A program made the translations under genes and the position numbers. Under the pieces are notes generated by a model. It did no database searches. It saw nothing but the letters and a program-made list of their open reading frames with translations, and was not told the DNA's origin. From Herpetosiphon aurantiacus DSM 785 (lineage in GTDB: Bacteria > Chloroflexota > Chloroflexia > Chloroflexales > Herpetosiphonaceae), in contig CP000875.1 of assembly GCA_000018565.1 (NCBI GenBank), positions 3,549,199 through 3,613,198 of the forward strand: a stretch of 64,000 nucleotides of DNA. Reading direction: 5' to 3'. This document shows positions 1-8,104 of the stretch, in pieces (the stretch's first letter is position 1; each line of letters starts with the position of its first letter).

Positions 1-288
1 GCATCTGGATCACTTTTGTTACAATCGACCTTTATTTTTGCTGCCTCGACGCTATTTGGTCTGGTATCATTCTTACCAGGTGGTTTGGGCGCTTCAGAAG
101 TTTCGAGCACCTTATTGATTACCACCTTGGTCAAATTAGGCGAGGGCGCGGCAACTGCCGCCACGATTGTCATTCGCTTTTGCACGTTGTGGTTTGGCGT
201 GTTGCTGGGGATTGTCGCAATGAGCATCTTCGCCCATCGTTATGGCCTGATCGAGTCGGAGGCAACCAATCTTGCGAAAGAAGCTTAA
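1..288 (+). CDS. Flippase-like integral membrane protein, C-terminal part (LPG_synthase_TM / YbhN family)
   Basis: The reading frame is open from the first base of the window, so this is the 3' end (about 95 codons) of a gene that begins upstream. The visible part has two hydrophobic segments around a P-G-G-L-G-x-x-E motif (about residues 26-33 of the fragment), which is typical of the C-terminal half of the lysylphosphatidylglycerol-synthase transmembrane / UPF0104 family. Members move or modify lipids or lipid-linked sugars in the cytoplasmic membrane; the substrate cannot be told from this piece. Its 3' end overlaps the next gene by 17 bases, which suggests cotranscription. A full-length gene of the same superfamily lies at 2068-3150. 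Confidence 0.75.
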   Translation, partial: ASGSLLLQSTFIFAASTLFGLVSFLPGGLGASEVSSTLLITTLVKLGEGAATAATIVIRFCTLWFGVLLGIVAMSIFAHRYGLIESEATNLAKEA

Positions 289-1462
289 CTATTTATTCGG
301 TTTAGGATTTGGCCTGGTACTTTTAATTGGCTGTGGCTCGGATGCTGCGCTTGGTGAAGTGACGCTCAGCGAGCCAATTATCAACTTGAATACTGGCCCG
401 CGCACCACCACCATCAGCTATCTGATTGGGCAGCCAACCAAGGTTTCGATTTGGCTTGAAACCAGTAGTGGTGAGCGTTATGCCTTGCGTCAAGCAGTTA
501 CCCGTGAGCCATCCAAGGATGCGTATCAAGTGCTGTTTGATGGCAGTGTGCCAGTTGATGCTGATACGAATCGTTTATTGCCGAGTGGTAGCTACACAGT
601 GGTGATTGAGGCGGAAAATACTGCGGCCCAACGGCTGAATTTGCAAATCGATCAAGCGCCAAGTGATAGCTTTGACGTGTATGATCTGCGGGTTACGCCC
701 AATCCATTTTCGCCAAATGATGATGCAGTTGAAGATTTTACAACCTTCTCGTATCGTTTGCCGATTACCGCGACCGTCTCGTTGGATGTGATTGATTCAG
801 CCAATGCGACGCGCTATCCAATTCTCAATCGTGAGTTACAAGGCTTGGGCGAACATAGTGAGGCTTGGTCGGGGCGGCCTGTGGTTGGCGGTATTTTGGC
901 CGCAGGAACCTATCAATATGAATTGCGAGCTGATGATGGCCGTGGCAACCGCGTGACCAAGCGCGGCGATGTGACCCTCAGCAGTGCTGGGATCGGGGCG
1001 CTCGATGTGCTCAGCGTTGAAATTGGCCCTGAACAGATCTTATTAAACGATGTGATCACGGTCACGTTCAAGGTCAAAAATAATAGCGATGTGGCCTTGC
1101 GCACCTTTGGGCCAGCTTCGGGCTACACCTATAGCACCAACCAAAGCTACTCGTCGATTGAAAACGAGCAGTATGCTAACCTTGGCGGCGGCTTATGGCG
1201 GGTGGCAATCGATTGGGATGGCAATGGTGGCTCGGGTTTTCGCTACCCATTCCGTTGGGCGATTTCGCCACGCAGCCCTGACCAATGGTACGACCCCAAC
1301 AAATTTGATTACCTGTATCCAGGCGAAGAAGCCACGATTATTGGGCGCGTGCAAATCAAACAACGCGAAGATCGCATGACCTTTTATGCTGGCGTGGCCC
1401 ATGAAGGTGTTGATTACCCCACCAATCGACTCAAACCAACCCTAATTCAAGTTTCATTCTAA
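272..1462 (+). CDS. Secreted lipoprotein with FlgD-like Ig domain
   Basis: A 396-residue protein starting at TTG 272. GGAGG at 258-262 lies nine bases upstream and supports this start. The N-terminus is basic, then hydrophobic, then L-I-G-C (Cys near residue 21), a lipobox for signal peptidase II, so the mature protein should be membrane-anchored outside the cell. Around residues 135-235 there is a P-N-P-F-S-P-N-D-D segment followed by a beta-rich stretch ending in A-G-T-Y-Q-Y-E-L-R-A-D-D-G, the pattern of FlgD-type Ig-like domains. The last 150 residues resemble a BsuPI-like or CARDB-like beta domain, but I cannot name it firmly. Function unknown; an adhesive or structural surface role is an inference. 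A strong terminator follows. Confidence 0.7.
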   Translation: MRKKLNYLFGLGFGLVLLIGCGSDAALGEVTLSEPIINLNTGPRTTTISYLIGQPTKVSIWLETSSGERYALRQAVTREPSKDAYQVLFDGSVPVDADTNRLLPSGSYTVVIEAENTAAQRLNLQIDQAPSDSFDVYDLRVTPNPFSPNDDAVEDFTTFSYRLPITATVSLDVIDSANATRYPILNRELQGLGEHSEAWSGRPVVGGILAAGTYQYELRADDGRGNRVTKRGDVTLSSAGIGALDVLSVEIGPEQILLNDVITVTFKVKNNSDVALRTFGPASGYTYSTNQSYSSIENEQYANLGGGLWRVAIDWDGNGGSGFRYPFRWAISPRSPDQWYDPNKFDYLYPGEEATIIGRVQIKQREDRMTFYAGVAHEGVDYPTNRLKPTLIQVSF

Positions 1463-1474
1463 ATTTAAACCGAC

Positions 1475-1506
1475 AACCCACGGTATTTGCCGTGGGTTTT
1501 TATATT
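1475..1506 (+). terminator. Rho-independent terminator after the lipoprotein gene
   Basis: Arms AACCCACGG (1475-1483) and CCGTGGGTT (1490-1498) form a perfect 9-bp stem with a 6-base loop, followed by a T-rich run. It ends the 272-1462 transcript, and its far side abuts the stop codon of the small minus-strand gene. Confidence 0.85.
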
Positions 1507-1662
1507 TTAGGCTGCGCCATTTTTGGTGAGCAGTTGATAGACTAATTGATTAAGTCGTGTTTCGGCTTCGAGGTAGGTTGGCGCATAGCCGACCAATTCC
1601 CCATCAAGATACATAGCAAAATCGCCAGTCTTTCGATCATATACAATCATTTTGCGATACAT
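1507..1662 (-). CDS. Small conserved-looking protein, 51 aa
   Basis: A short minus-strand gene (ATG at 1662, TAA at 1507-1509). The product starts M-Y-R-K-M-I-V-Y-D-R-K-T-G-D-F, continues A-M-Y-L-D-G-E-L-V-G-Y, and ends in an amphipathic helix with E-A-E-T-R-L-N-Q-L. It reads as a compact beta-beta-beta-alpha fold: two strands that meet at a D-G turn, then a helix. I recall very similar small proteins as recurrent, often multicopy, hypothetical genes in Chloroflexota, but cannot check that here. The region upstream has only a weak purine-rich site (GAAAGCGAG). It stands alone, between a terminator and a 400-base gene-free stretch. Function unknown. Confidence 0.6.
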   Translation of the reverse strand: MYRKMIVYDRKTGDFAMYLDGELVGYAPTYLEAETRLNQLVYQLLTKNGAA

Positions 1663-2067
1663 GGATGTACTCGCTTTCTATGGTACGTTGTCGATAACCC
1701 AGTAACGAATATTTTAGCACAAACGTTCGTTATAATCAAGGCCTATTTGTTAACAAAATGGACTTTTATTGCGTTTGCTGGCCTGAGTATATGGGTTTGG
1801 TGTGACAACCAGTGTCATTTAATTAATCCAATTTGGCAATAGCGTGCGATTAATTAATGACAACCAGACCGAGCCAAGGCTAGCCAACATAGTGCTTGTG
1901 CGTGACAAAACTCAACCTATTGGGCTATTTGCAGTCTTGTCACCGATCGGCTATGATCTTAAGTTGGGTGTGTGGTGTGATGCTCTATCACACAGCGCGG
2001 CACACATCGTAGCATTGACATTGAAGTACGGCTGGTAGCAATGGCTACTAGCATGGTGGAGGACGCT
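1663..2067. other. Gene-free stretch with direct and inverted repeats
   Basis: No convincing gene. It holds the divergent upstream regions of the 51-aa gene (minus) and the flippase-like gene (plus). Two copies of TGACAACCAG lie at 1803-1812 and 1858-1867. Between them the arms 1814-1828 (GTCATTTAATTAATC) and 1848-1861 (GATTAATTAATGAC) form an inverted repeat with one extra base. TGACA-N5-TGTCA at 1803-1817 is itself a dyad. This looks like a regulator-binding region, but nothing identifies the regulator. Confidence 0.4.
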
Positions 2068-3150
2068 GTGCGACGACCAAAATTATGGTTTGGAATCGCG
2101 ATTAGTGCATTCTTTTTGTGGTGGTCGTTTAATGGCCTCGATTGGGCTGGCTTCTGGGATGCGTTAAGCACCGCCAATTATTGGTGGATTATTCCTGGAG
2201 TCGTGGTCTACTTCGGGGCTGTTTGGGCCAGAACGTGGCGTTGGCACTATATGCTCCGTCACATCAAAGCGGTTTCGATCCGCCGCTTGTTCCCGGTAGT
2301 CGTGATTGGCTATATGGGCAATAATGTCTATCCCGCCCGTGCCGGAGAAGTGATTCGTTCGTATGTGCTCAAGCGCAAAGAAGGCATCGGCATGGGCGCA
2401 TCGCTCACGACCGTCATCCTCGAACGCTTGTTTGATGGCTTGGTGATGCTCTTATTTGTGTTTGTTACCTTGCCTTTTATCGATTTGCCAACGCTCTGGA
2501 ACAACTTGGTGATTATTTCATCAATCTTGTTTGGGGTTGCTTTGGTAATCTTTTTGATGATCGCGACCAACCAACGCCGTACCGAACAGCTGTATTCGTG
2601 GGCCTTGCGCAGCATCGTGCCTCAACGCTTTCATAGCAAAGCCCATGGCTTGTTCGATAAAATTATGTTGGGCTTGCATTCGTTACGCTCCCCGCGCGAG
2701 ATGCTGATGATTTTCGTCACTTCAACCGCGATTTGGCTAACTGAAACCACTAAATATTGGTTTATTATGCAAGCCTTTGATTTTCATGTCTCGTTTGATG
2801 TGCTGATGTTGATGACTGCCGTCGCCAACTTGGCCCTGATCATTCCGGCTGCTCCTGGTGGCGCTGGAACCTTCGATGCCGCTGGAATTAGCGTGCTGAA
2901 ATCGTTCAATGTGGCCGAAAGCATTGCAACAGGCTATACCTTGGTGCTGCACCTCGCTCTGTGGATTCCAATTACTGTGCTCGGTTTTTGGTATATGTGG
3001 CGTGAGCGGGTGGCTTGGAATGAATTTGATCAAGCTGTCAACGAAAGTCAAGCCGCCGAAAATCGCATTCAACAGCGTGAGGCCGCTCTGCGAGATGAAT
3101 TAGGCGAGTCGGCGAATCTGCCGCATGCTGAAGTTGAGGTACTCCGTTGA
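2068..3150 (+). CDS. Flippase-like integral membrane protein (LPG_synthase_TM / UPF0104 family)
   Basis: A polytopic membrane protein of 360 residues. I place the start at GTG 2068 because GGAGG (2058-2062) lies five bases before it; ATG 2041 in the same frame has no ribosome-binding site. There are about eight hydrophobic segments. The family hallmarks are R-A-G-E-V-I-R in the first third (after G-N-N-V-Y-P-A) and A-A-P-G-G-A-G-T-F-D-A-A-G in the last third. Homologues include YbhN, AglD and MprF transmembrane halves, which handle lipids or polyprenyl-linked sugars. The stop overlaps the TTG start of the FAD oxidoreductase by four bases, so both proteins are probably made together, perhaps for a glycolipid or isoprenoid product. 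The C-terminal 40 residues are charged and cytoplasmic. Confidence 0.85.
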   Translation: MRRPKLWFGIAISAFFLWWSFNGLDWAGFWDALSTANYWWIIPGVVVYFGAVWARTWRWHYMLRHIKAVSIRRLFPVVVIGYMGNNVYPARAGEVIRSYVLKRKEGIGMGASLTTVILERLFDGLVMLLFVFVTLPFIDLPTLWNNLVIISSILFGVALVIFLMIATNQRRTEQLYSWALRSIVPQRFHSKAHGLFDKIMLGLHSLRSPREMLMIFVTSTAIWLTETTKYWFIMQAFDFHVSFDVLMLMTAVANLALIIPAAPGGAGTFDAAGISVLKSFNVAESIATGYTLVLHLALWIPITVLGFWYMWRERVAWNEFDQAVNESQAAENRIQQREAALRDELGESANLPHAEVEVLR

Positions 3151-4436
3151 AAACAATTGCAGTAATTGGGGCGGGCTTTGCTGGATTAAGCGCCGCCTAT
3201 GATTTGGCTTGTGCTGGTCACCAGGTCACGGTTTATGAGGCTGCGCCCCAAGTTGGTGGTTTAGCGGCGGGCTTTCAGGCTGAAGGCTGGGATTGGTCGC
3301 TGGAAAAGTTCTATCATCATATTTTTGGCTCGGATAAGGCGCTGCTAGATTTTATTAAAGAAATTCGCGCCGATGATTTGCTCTTTTTCAATAGCCCAGT
3401 TTCTGGTCAATGGGATGCTCAGCGTGGCTCAATTGAAATTGGTGGGATCATTCCGCTCTTGACCTATCCCCACCTTTCAGTCTTCAACCGTTTGCGGAAT
3501 GCTGCTGGCGGGGCTTGGCTTAAATTTTTGGCGATTATCGATCGCTGGCAACACCTCGAAAAGACCACTGCCGAGCGCTACATTCAAAAGCTGATGGGTA
3601 AACCGGCCTACGAAGCCATGTGGAAACCTGTGCTTGAAGGCAAATTTGGGCCATACACGCCCGAAGTTAATGCTGCTTGGTTTTGGGCACGGATCGCCTC
3701 GCGGACTTTCAAACTTGGCTATTTTCGTGGCGGCTTCCAAGCCTTGGGCGAACGCATGGCCGAGGCGGTGCGCCAAAAGGGCGGCACAATTCGGCTCAAC
3801 AGTCCAGTTCAAGAGCTGCGTAAAATTGAGCAAGGCTGGCTGGTGATCAGCAACGATCAAGCGAGTTATGATCAAGTGCTTTCGACCACTTCGCCTGGTT
3901 TGCTCAAGCGCATGACCCCCGATCTGCCAGCCAGCTACACCGCCAAACTTGATCAACTCAAATCGATTGGGGCGGTGGTGTTAACGGTGGCGCTCAAACA
4001 ATCGCTGACCAACGGCATGTATTGGATGAACATGGACAAAAAGCATTTTCCCTTTTTGGCCTTGGTTGAGCATACCCAGATGATCGATCGTCGTCATTAT
4101 GGCGGCCAGCATTTGGTCTATCTTGGCGATTATCTGGAGCCATCGCACGAGTATTTTCAATTGAGCAAAGAAGAACTCCTCGAACGCTTTATGCCTTCGC
4201 TAAGCAAAGTTAATCCTCAATTCAAGCCCGATTGGATCGAGGGCGTGTGGTTGCATCGCGAAGCCTATGCTCAGCCAATTGTGCCAGTCAACCATAGCCA
4301 AGCGATTCCAGCCTTGAAAACGCCGCTCGAAGATTTATGGTGGGCGAGTATGAGCCAAGTCTACCCATGGGATCGCGGCACGAATTTCGCGGTGGAAATT
4401 GGCCGTCGCGCCGCCAAAGAGATGTTGTCTAAATAG
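3147..4436 (+). CDS. FAD-dependent amine oxidase / protoporphyrinogen-oxidase-like protein
   Basis: A 429-residue flavoprotein. The start is TTG 3147, overlapping the upstream TGA (TTGA), a translational-coupling arrangement. Residues 4-35 form a Rossmann dinucleotide fold (V-I-G-A-G-F-A-G-L-S-A-A-Y, then acidic E at the end of strand 2 and P-Q-V-G-G-L-A-A-G-F). The C-terminal W-W-A-S-M-S-Q-V-Y-P-W-D-R-G-T-N stretch is the second FAD-contacting segment. The group resembles NAD(P)-binding Rossmann proteins found beside glycosyltransferases and flippases; it also has features in common with UDP-galactopyranose mutase and HpnE-type enzymes. The substrate is unknown; pairing with a flippase-like gene points to lipid or sugar-lipid chemistry. 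Confidence 0.8.
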   Translation: MKTIAVIGAGFAGLSAAYDLACAGHQVTVYEAAPQVGGLAAGFQAEGWDWSLEKFYHHIFGSDKALLDFIKEIRADDLLFFNSPVSGQWDAQRGSIEIGGIIPLLTYPHLSVFNRLRNAAGGAWLKFLAIIDRWQHLEKTTAERYIQKLMGKPAYEAMWKPVLEGKFGPYTPEVNAAWFWARIASRTFKLGYFRGGFQALGERMAEAVRQKGGTIRLNSPVQELRKIEQGWLVISNDQASYDQVLSTTSPGLLKRMTPDLPASYTAKLDQLKSIGAVVLTVALKQSLTNGMYWMNMDKKHFPFLALVEHTQMIDRRHYGGQHLVYLGDYLEPSHEYFQLSKEELLERFMPSLSKVNPQFKPDWIEGVWLHREAYAQPIVPVNHSQAIPALKTPLEDLWWASMSQVYPWDRGTNFAVEIGRRAAKEMLSK

Positions 4437-4472
4437 AATAGCGAGCATAGAACATAGAGATCTGACTGGATT

Positions 4473-4525
4473 TAACGGAGAGGCGCAGAGAAAAATAGCG
4501 CTATATTCTCTGCGCCTCTCCGTTA
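4473..4525. terminator. Large near-perfect palindrome, bidirectional terminator-like
   Basis: Arms 4473-4492 and 4506-4525 are perfectly complementary over 20 bp (core GGAGAGGCGCAGAG). The 13-base loop contains a further dyad (ATAGC/GCTAT, 4495-4504), so almost the whole 53 bases can fold. It sits between two convergent genes, the oxidoreductase (plus) and queA (minus). Flanking T-runs are poor, so it may instead be a dispersed palindromic repeat. Confidence 0.6.
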
Positions 4526-4564
4526 ATCATTAATTAGGCACGCATAAACGTTCGTGGATCAGCC

Positions 4565-5605
4565 CTAAATAATCAGCATGGCATCGCCAAACGAGAAGAA
4601 TCGATACTGACGTTCGACCGCCTCGGCATAGGCTTGCATAATCAAATCGCGGCTTGCCAAGGCACTGACCAAGAGCAACAAGGTCGATTTTGGTAAGTGA
4701 AAATTGGTGATCAAACTATTGACCACTCGATATTCATAGGGCGGGTAGATATAAATACTGCTCCAGCCCGCCGCTGCTTGGATTTCGCCAGCAGTCAAAC
4801 TAACGTCTTGGGATTGGGACACGGTTTCAAGCACACGGGTGCTGGTGGTACCAACCGTGATAATTCTCCCGCCAGCAGCGCGGGTTGCGTTGATTGCTTG
4901 GGCAGTTTCCGCCGAAAGCTCATACCATTCACTATGAATTTGATGATCAAGCGCGTTTTCAGTTTGTACAGGCCGAAATGTATCCAAGCCAACATGTAAG
5001 GTAACGCTAGCCCAACCAACCCCCAGCGCTTTAACCTGCTCGATTAATGCTGGTGTCCAGTGTAAACCTGCGGTTGGGGCGGCGGCTGAGCCGGCTTGAG
5101 CGCTATAGACTGTTTGGTAACGCTCAGGATCAGTCAGCGGGGCAGTGATATAGGGTGGGGTTGGCATTGAGCCAAGTTCGGGCAATCGATCATTAATCGG
5201 TTGCTCAAAACAGATAATTCGACTGCCGCTTTCCAATAATTCCTCAACTGTTGCTTGGACTTGGGCTCCACGATGGCCAGTGATGATTAAGCGTGTGCCA
5301 ACCGCAACTTTGCCTTTGATCAAGGCTTCCCAGCGTTGGGCATCGCGTTGTTTGAGTAGTAGCAACTCGGTTTTGCCACCACTGGCTTTTTGGCCATACA
5401 AACGGGCGGGCAAAACCCGACTATCGTTGGCAACCAGTAGGTCGCCAGGCCGCAAATAACGCCCAATCTCATAAAAATGGCGATGCTCAAGCTGGCCTGT
5501 AGCGCGGTCGAGCACCAACAAACGCGAATGGTCGCGTGGCTCAATTGGGGTTTGGGCGATGCGTTCAGGTGGCAAATGATAATCAAAATCGGCAATTGGT
5601 AGCAT
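4565..5605 (-). CDS. queA: S-adenosylmethionine:tRNA ribosyltransferase-isomerase QueA
   Basis: A 346-residue protein, the usual QueA length. The enzyme transfers and isomerises the ribosyl group of SAM onto 7-aminomethyl-7-deazaguanine in tRNA to make epoxyqueuosine. Family marks: N-terminal D-F-D-Y-H-L-P-P-E-R-I-A-Q-x-P, R-D-x-S-R-L-L-V-L, N-D-S-R-V-x-P-A-R-L, P-T-P-P-Y-I, the A-G-S-A-A-P-T-A-G-L-H-W-T stretch and H-V-G-L-D-T-F-R-P, all visible in order. No ribosome-binding site is obvious before ATG 5605. It is divergent from prfA. A QueD/PTPS homologue (57222) is the only other queuosine-type gene in the window. Confidence 0.95.
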   Translation of the reverse strand: MLPIADFDYHLPPERIAQTPIEPRDHSRLLVLDRATGQLEHRHFYEIGRYLRPGDLLVANDSRVLPARLYGQKASGGKTELLLLKQRDAQRWEALIKGKVAVGTRLIITGHRGAQVQATVEELLESGSRIICFEQPINDRLPELGSMPTPPYITAPLTDPERYQTVYSAQAGSAAAPTAGLHWTPALIEQVKALGVGWASVTLHVGLDTFRPVQTENALDHQIHSEWYELSAETAQAINATRAAGGRIITVGTTSTRVLETVSQSQDVSLTAGEIQAAAGWSSIYIYPPYEYRVVNSLITNFHLPKSTLLLLVSALASRDLIMQAYAEAVERQYRFFSFGDAMLII

Positions 5606-5842
5606 GATGATTGGCTATAGACTATGGGCGATAGGCTATAGATAAAGCATACGTTTAGGGTTTATAGCATACCATAGAATATAAGGATGAGGGATGAGGA
5701 ATGAAACTCATACCCGAAACTCAAGCGCCAAACGCCAAACCGCTGTTCTATGTTCTATGTTCTTATGCTCTATGCCCTTTGTAAAAGCCTTATGCTATAA
5801 TGGCGCAGATACACCACCAAGATAAGGAACATCCATACAACT
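5606..5842. other. Divergent queA/prfA intergenic region with TTCTATG repeats
   Basis: A 237-base gap between divergent genes. It carries tandem heptads of the GTTCTAT/TTCTATG type at about 5750-5775, and a related GGCTATAGA/CTATAGACTATGGG stretch near 5612-5645. The same heptads recur at 14363, 14509 and 50206 and, inverted, at 4447 and 8000. AAGGA at 5824-5828 is 14 bases before the prfA start, which is long for a Shine-Dalgarno site. No promoter could be assigned with confidence. Confidence 0.4.
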
Positions 5843-6940
5843 ATGGAACCAGAAATTTTAGCTCGTCTCGCGCGGGTCGAGGCGCGATATATCGAACTCA
5901 ATGATGAAATGACTCAGCCTGATGCGCTGAGCGACCATGTGCGTTTAACTACATTGGCCCGCGAACAAACCGAACTTGGCGAATTAGTCGGGCGGTATCG
6001 CGAGTTTATGCAGGCTGAAAAATCGGTCGAAGAAGCCAAAGCCCTTCTGCGCGAGGAGAATGATCCCGAGTTGCGCGAAATGGCTCAATTGGAGATCGAT
6101 GAGCTTTCGGCTCGCATGGAAGCAATCGGGGCTGAAGTACGGGTTTTGCTCTTGCCACGTGACCCCAACGATGAAAAGAACGTGATCATCGAAATTCGCC
6201 AAGGCGAAGGTGGCGATGAAGCAGCACTCTTCGGCGCTGATGTCTATCGTATGTACCAACGTTATGCCGAAATTCGTGGTTGGAAAACCGAGGTTATGTC
6301 GCTCAGCGAAAATGGTATCGGCGGCTTCAAAGAAGTTATTTTTGAAGTGCAAGGCCAAGGCGCTTGGAGCCGGCTTAAATATGAGGGCGGCGTACATCGC
6401 GTTCAGCGCGTACCAGCCACCGAGGCCCGTGGCCGAATTCATACCAGCACGATCACGGTGGCGGTGTTACCAGAAGTCGAAGAAACTGCCGTCGAAATCA
6501 AGCAAGAAGATTATCGCATCGACGTGTATCGCTCAGGTGGTCACGGCGGCCAAGGGGTCAACACCACCGACTCAGCCGTGCGGATCGTGTACAAGGCTGG
6601 TACGCCTGAAGAAATTGTGGTTGTTTGTCAAGACACCCGTTCGCAAATCAAAAATCGCGAAAGTGCCTTGAATGTGTTGCGGGCACGGCTCTATGCGCGT
6701 GAGCAAGAAAAACGCCAAAAAGAGCTTGGGGAATCGCGCTTGGCTCAGGTTGGAAGCGGTGAGCGAGCTGAAAAAATGCGCACCTACAACTATCCTCAAG
6801 ACCGCATTACCGATCATCGGATTGGCCAAAACATCTCAAACCTGCCGGTTGTGCTTGATGGAGCGCTTGATCGCTTGATCGATGCGCTAGTTACCTTCGA
6901 CAACGCCGAACGGCTTAAGGCCTTGGGTATGGGAGCCTAG
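5843..6940 (+). CDS. prfA: Peptide chain release factor 1
   Basis: A 365-residue class I release factor that reads UAA/UAG and triggers peptidyl-tRNA hydrolysis on the ribosome. The catalytic GGQ is at residues 235-237 within S-G-G-H-G-G-Q-G-V-N-T-T-D-S-A-V-R, and the R-V-P-A-T-E segment carries the P-A-T codon-recognition motif that marks RF1 rather than RF2. The N-terminal helical domain and C-terminal N-Y-P-Q-D-R-I-T-D-H-R are intact. Unlike many genomes, no prmC methyltransferase gene follows; an adenosine deaminase gene begins 11 bases after the stop. Confidence 0.97.
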   Translation: MEPEILARLARVEARYIELNDEMTQPDALSDHVRLTTLAREQTELGELVGRYREFMQAEKSVEEAKALLREENDPELREMAQLEIDELSARMEAIGAEVRVLLLPRDPNDEKNVIIEIRQGEGGDEAALFGADVYRMYQRYAEIRGWKTEVMSLSENGIGGFKEVIFEVQGQGAWSRLKYEGGVHRVQRVPATEARGRIHTSTITVAVLPEVEETAVEIKQEDYRIDVYRSGGHGGQGVNTTDSAVRIVYKAGTPEEIVVVCQDTRSQIKNRESALNVLRARLYAREQEKRQKELGESRLAQVGSGERAEKMRTYNYPQDRITDHRIGQNISNLPVVLDGALDRLIDALVTFDNAERLKALGMGA

Positions 6941-6951
6941 GAGTTTGTTGC

Positions 6952-7992
6952 ATGCACTCGCCGCTTGCTGAATTTATTCGCCGCATGCCCAAATGTGAGC
7001 TTCATGTTCACTTAGAAGGCTCGATTACCCCTAAAACGCTTTTAGAGCTAGCGACGAAGAATGGCATTAGCTTGCCTGCTAGCGATTTGGCTGGGGTCGA
7101 GCGCATGTTTCAATATGAACATTTCCTCGGCTTTTTGGATGTGTATCGCACCTGTGCTCGCTGTTTGATCCATGGTGAGGATTTTGAGCGGGTTGCCTAT
7201 GAATTGGCAATCGATTTGGCGCAACAACAGGTGCGTTATGCTGAAGTGATGCTCTCGCCTGCTCAGCACATGCTCCGCAACATGGATTTCGATGAGATTC
7301 TTGGTGGTGTTGCGGCTGGGTTTGCCCGTGCTGAGCGCGAGATGGGCATTGTGTGTCGGCCTGCCTTTGATTTTGGTCGGCAGTTTAGCCTTGATCAAGC
7401 CTTACGAGCGGTCGAGTTGGCCCAAGCTGGCATGCAATATGGGGTTGTCGCCTTTTCGATTGGCGGCGATGAGGCCAACTATCCCCCTGAGCCGTTTGTT
7501 GAGGTGTTTGCCTTGGCCAAGGCGGTTGGGCTGCACGTTATGGCTCATGCTGGCGAGGTCGCTGGGGCCAATAGCGTGCGCGGCGCAGTCGAAATGCTGG
7601 GCGTAGATCGAATTGGCCATGGTTTTCGGGTGCTTGAGGATGCCGAATTAACCCAATTTCTGGCTCGCCGTGGCGATATTACCTTCGATGTGTGCCCAAC
7701 CAGCAATATTCGGACTGGTGTGGTTGCCTCGTTTGATCAACACCCTCTGCGCCAGATGCTCGATGCTGGATTGCCAATTACCCTCAACTCCGATGATCCA
7801 GTCTTGTTTGATACAACAGTAACTGGTGAGTTTTTGCTGGCCGCCGAACGCTATGATTTTACGATTGATGATATTTGTAAAGTCGCCCGCCAAAGCGCCA
7901 AAGCCGCCTTCTTACCAGCCGAACAACGCCAACAACTGCTGCTTGAGTTTGATCAACAACAAGCCCAATTGCGGCGCGAACTCGGCTTATAA
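6952..7992 (+). CDS. add: Adenosine deaminase family protein
   Basis: A 346-residue amidohydrolase-fold enzyme predicted to deaminate adenosine (or a related aminopurine nucleoside) to inosine. Metal ligands: H-V-H-L-E-G-S near residues 18-24, the H-A-G-E motif near residue 200 (ligand and catalytic Glu), I-G-H-G-F (catalytic His) and N-S-D-D-P-V-L-F (ligand Asp). GGAG directly after the prfA stop gives a ribosome-binding site. Families in this group also include 6-aminodeoxyfutalosine deaminase of menaquinone synthesis and adenine deaminases, so the exact substrate is uncertain. Confidence 0.88.
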   Translation: MHSPLAEFIRRMPKCELHVHLEGSITPKTLLELATKNGISLPASDLAGVERMFQYEHFLGFLDVYRTCARCLIHGEDFERVAYELAIDLAQQQVRYAEVMLSPAQHMLRNMDFDEILGGVAAGFARAEREMGIVCRPAFDFGRQFSLDQALRAVELAQAGMQYGVVAFSIGGDEANYPPEPFVEVFALAKAVGLHVMAHAGEVAGANSVRGAVEMLGVDRIGHGFRVLEDAELTQFLARRGDITFDVCPTSNIRTGVVASFDQHPLRQMLDAGLPITLNSDDPVLFDTTVTGEFLLAAERYDFTIDDICKVARQSAKAAFLPAEQRQQLLLEFDQQQAQLRRELGL

Positions 7993-8104
7993 TCCGAAGA
8001 GCATAGAACAGAACAGAGGGTTCATTCTCTGCCCTTCCAGCAGGCGAGAGGAAACTATGCCATGATAGCTATTAGAACTTCCAGCTATGGTCTCTAGCTA
8101 ACCC

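Noticed and set aside
1546-1842. Plus-strand frame opposite the 51-aa gene
   Set aside because: It overlaps the better minus-strand gene, has no start signal and has unlikely composition.
1844-2038. Plus-strand frame of 64 codons before the flippase-like gene
   Set aside because: No ribosome-binding site; it lies across an inverted repeat that looks regulatory.
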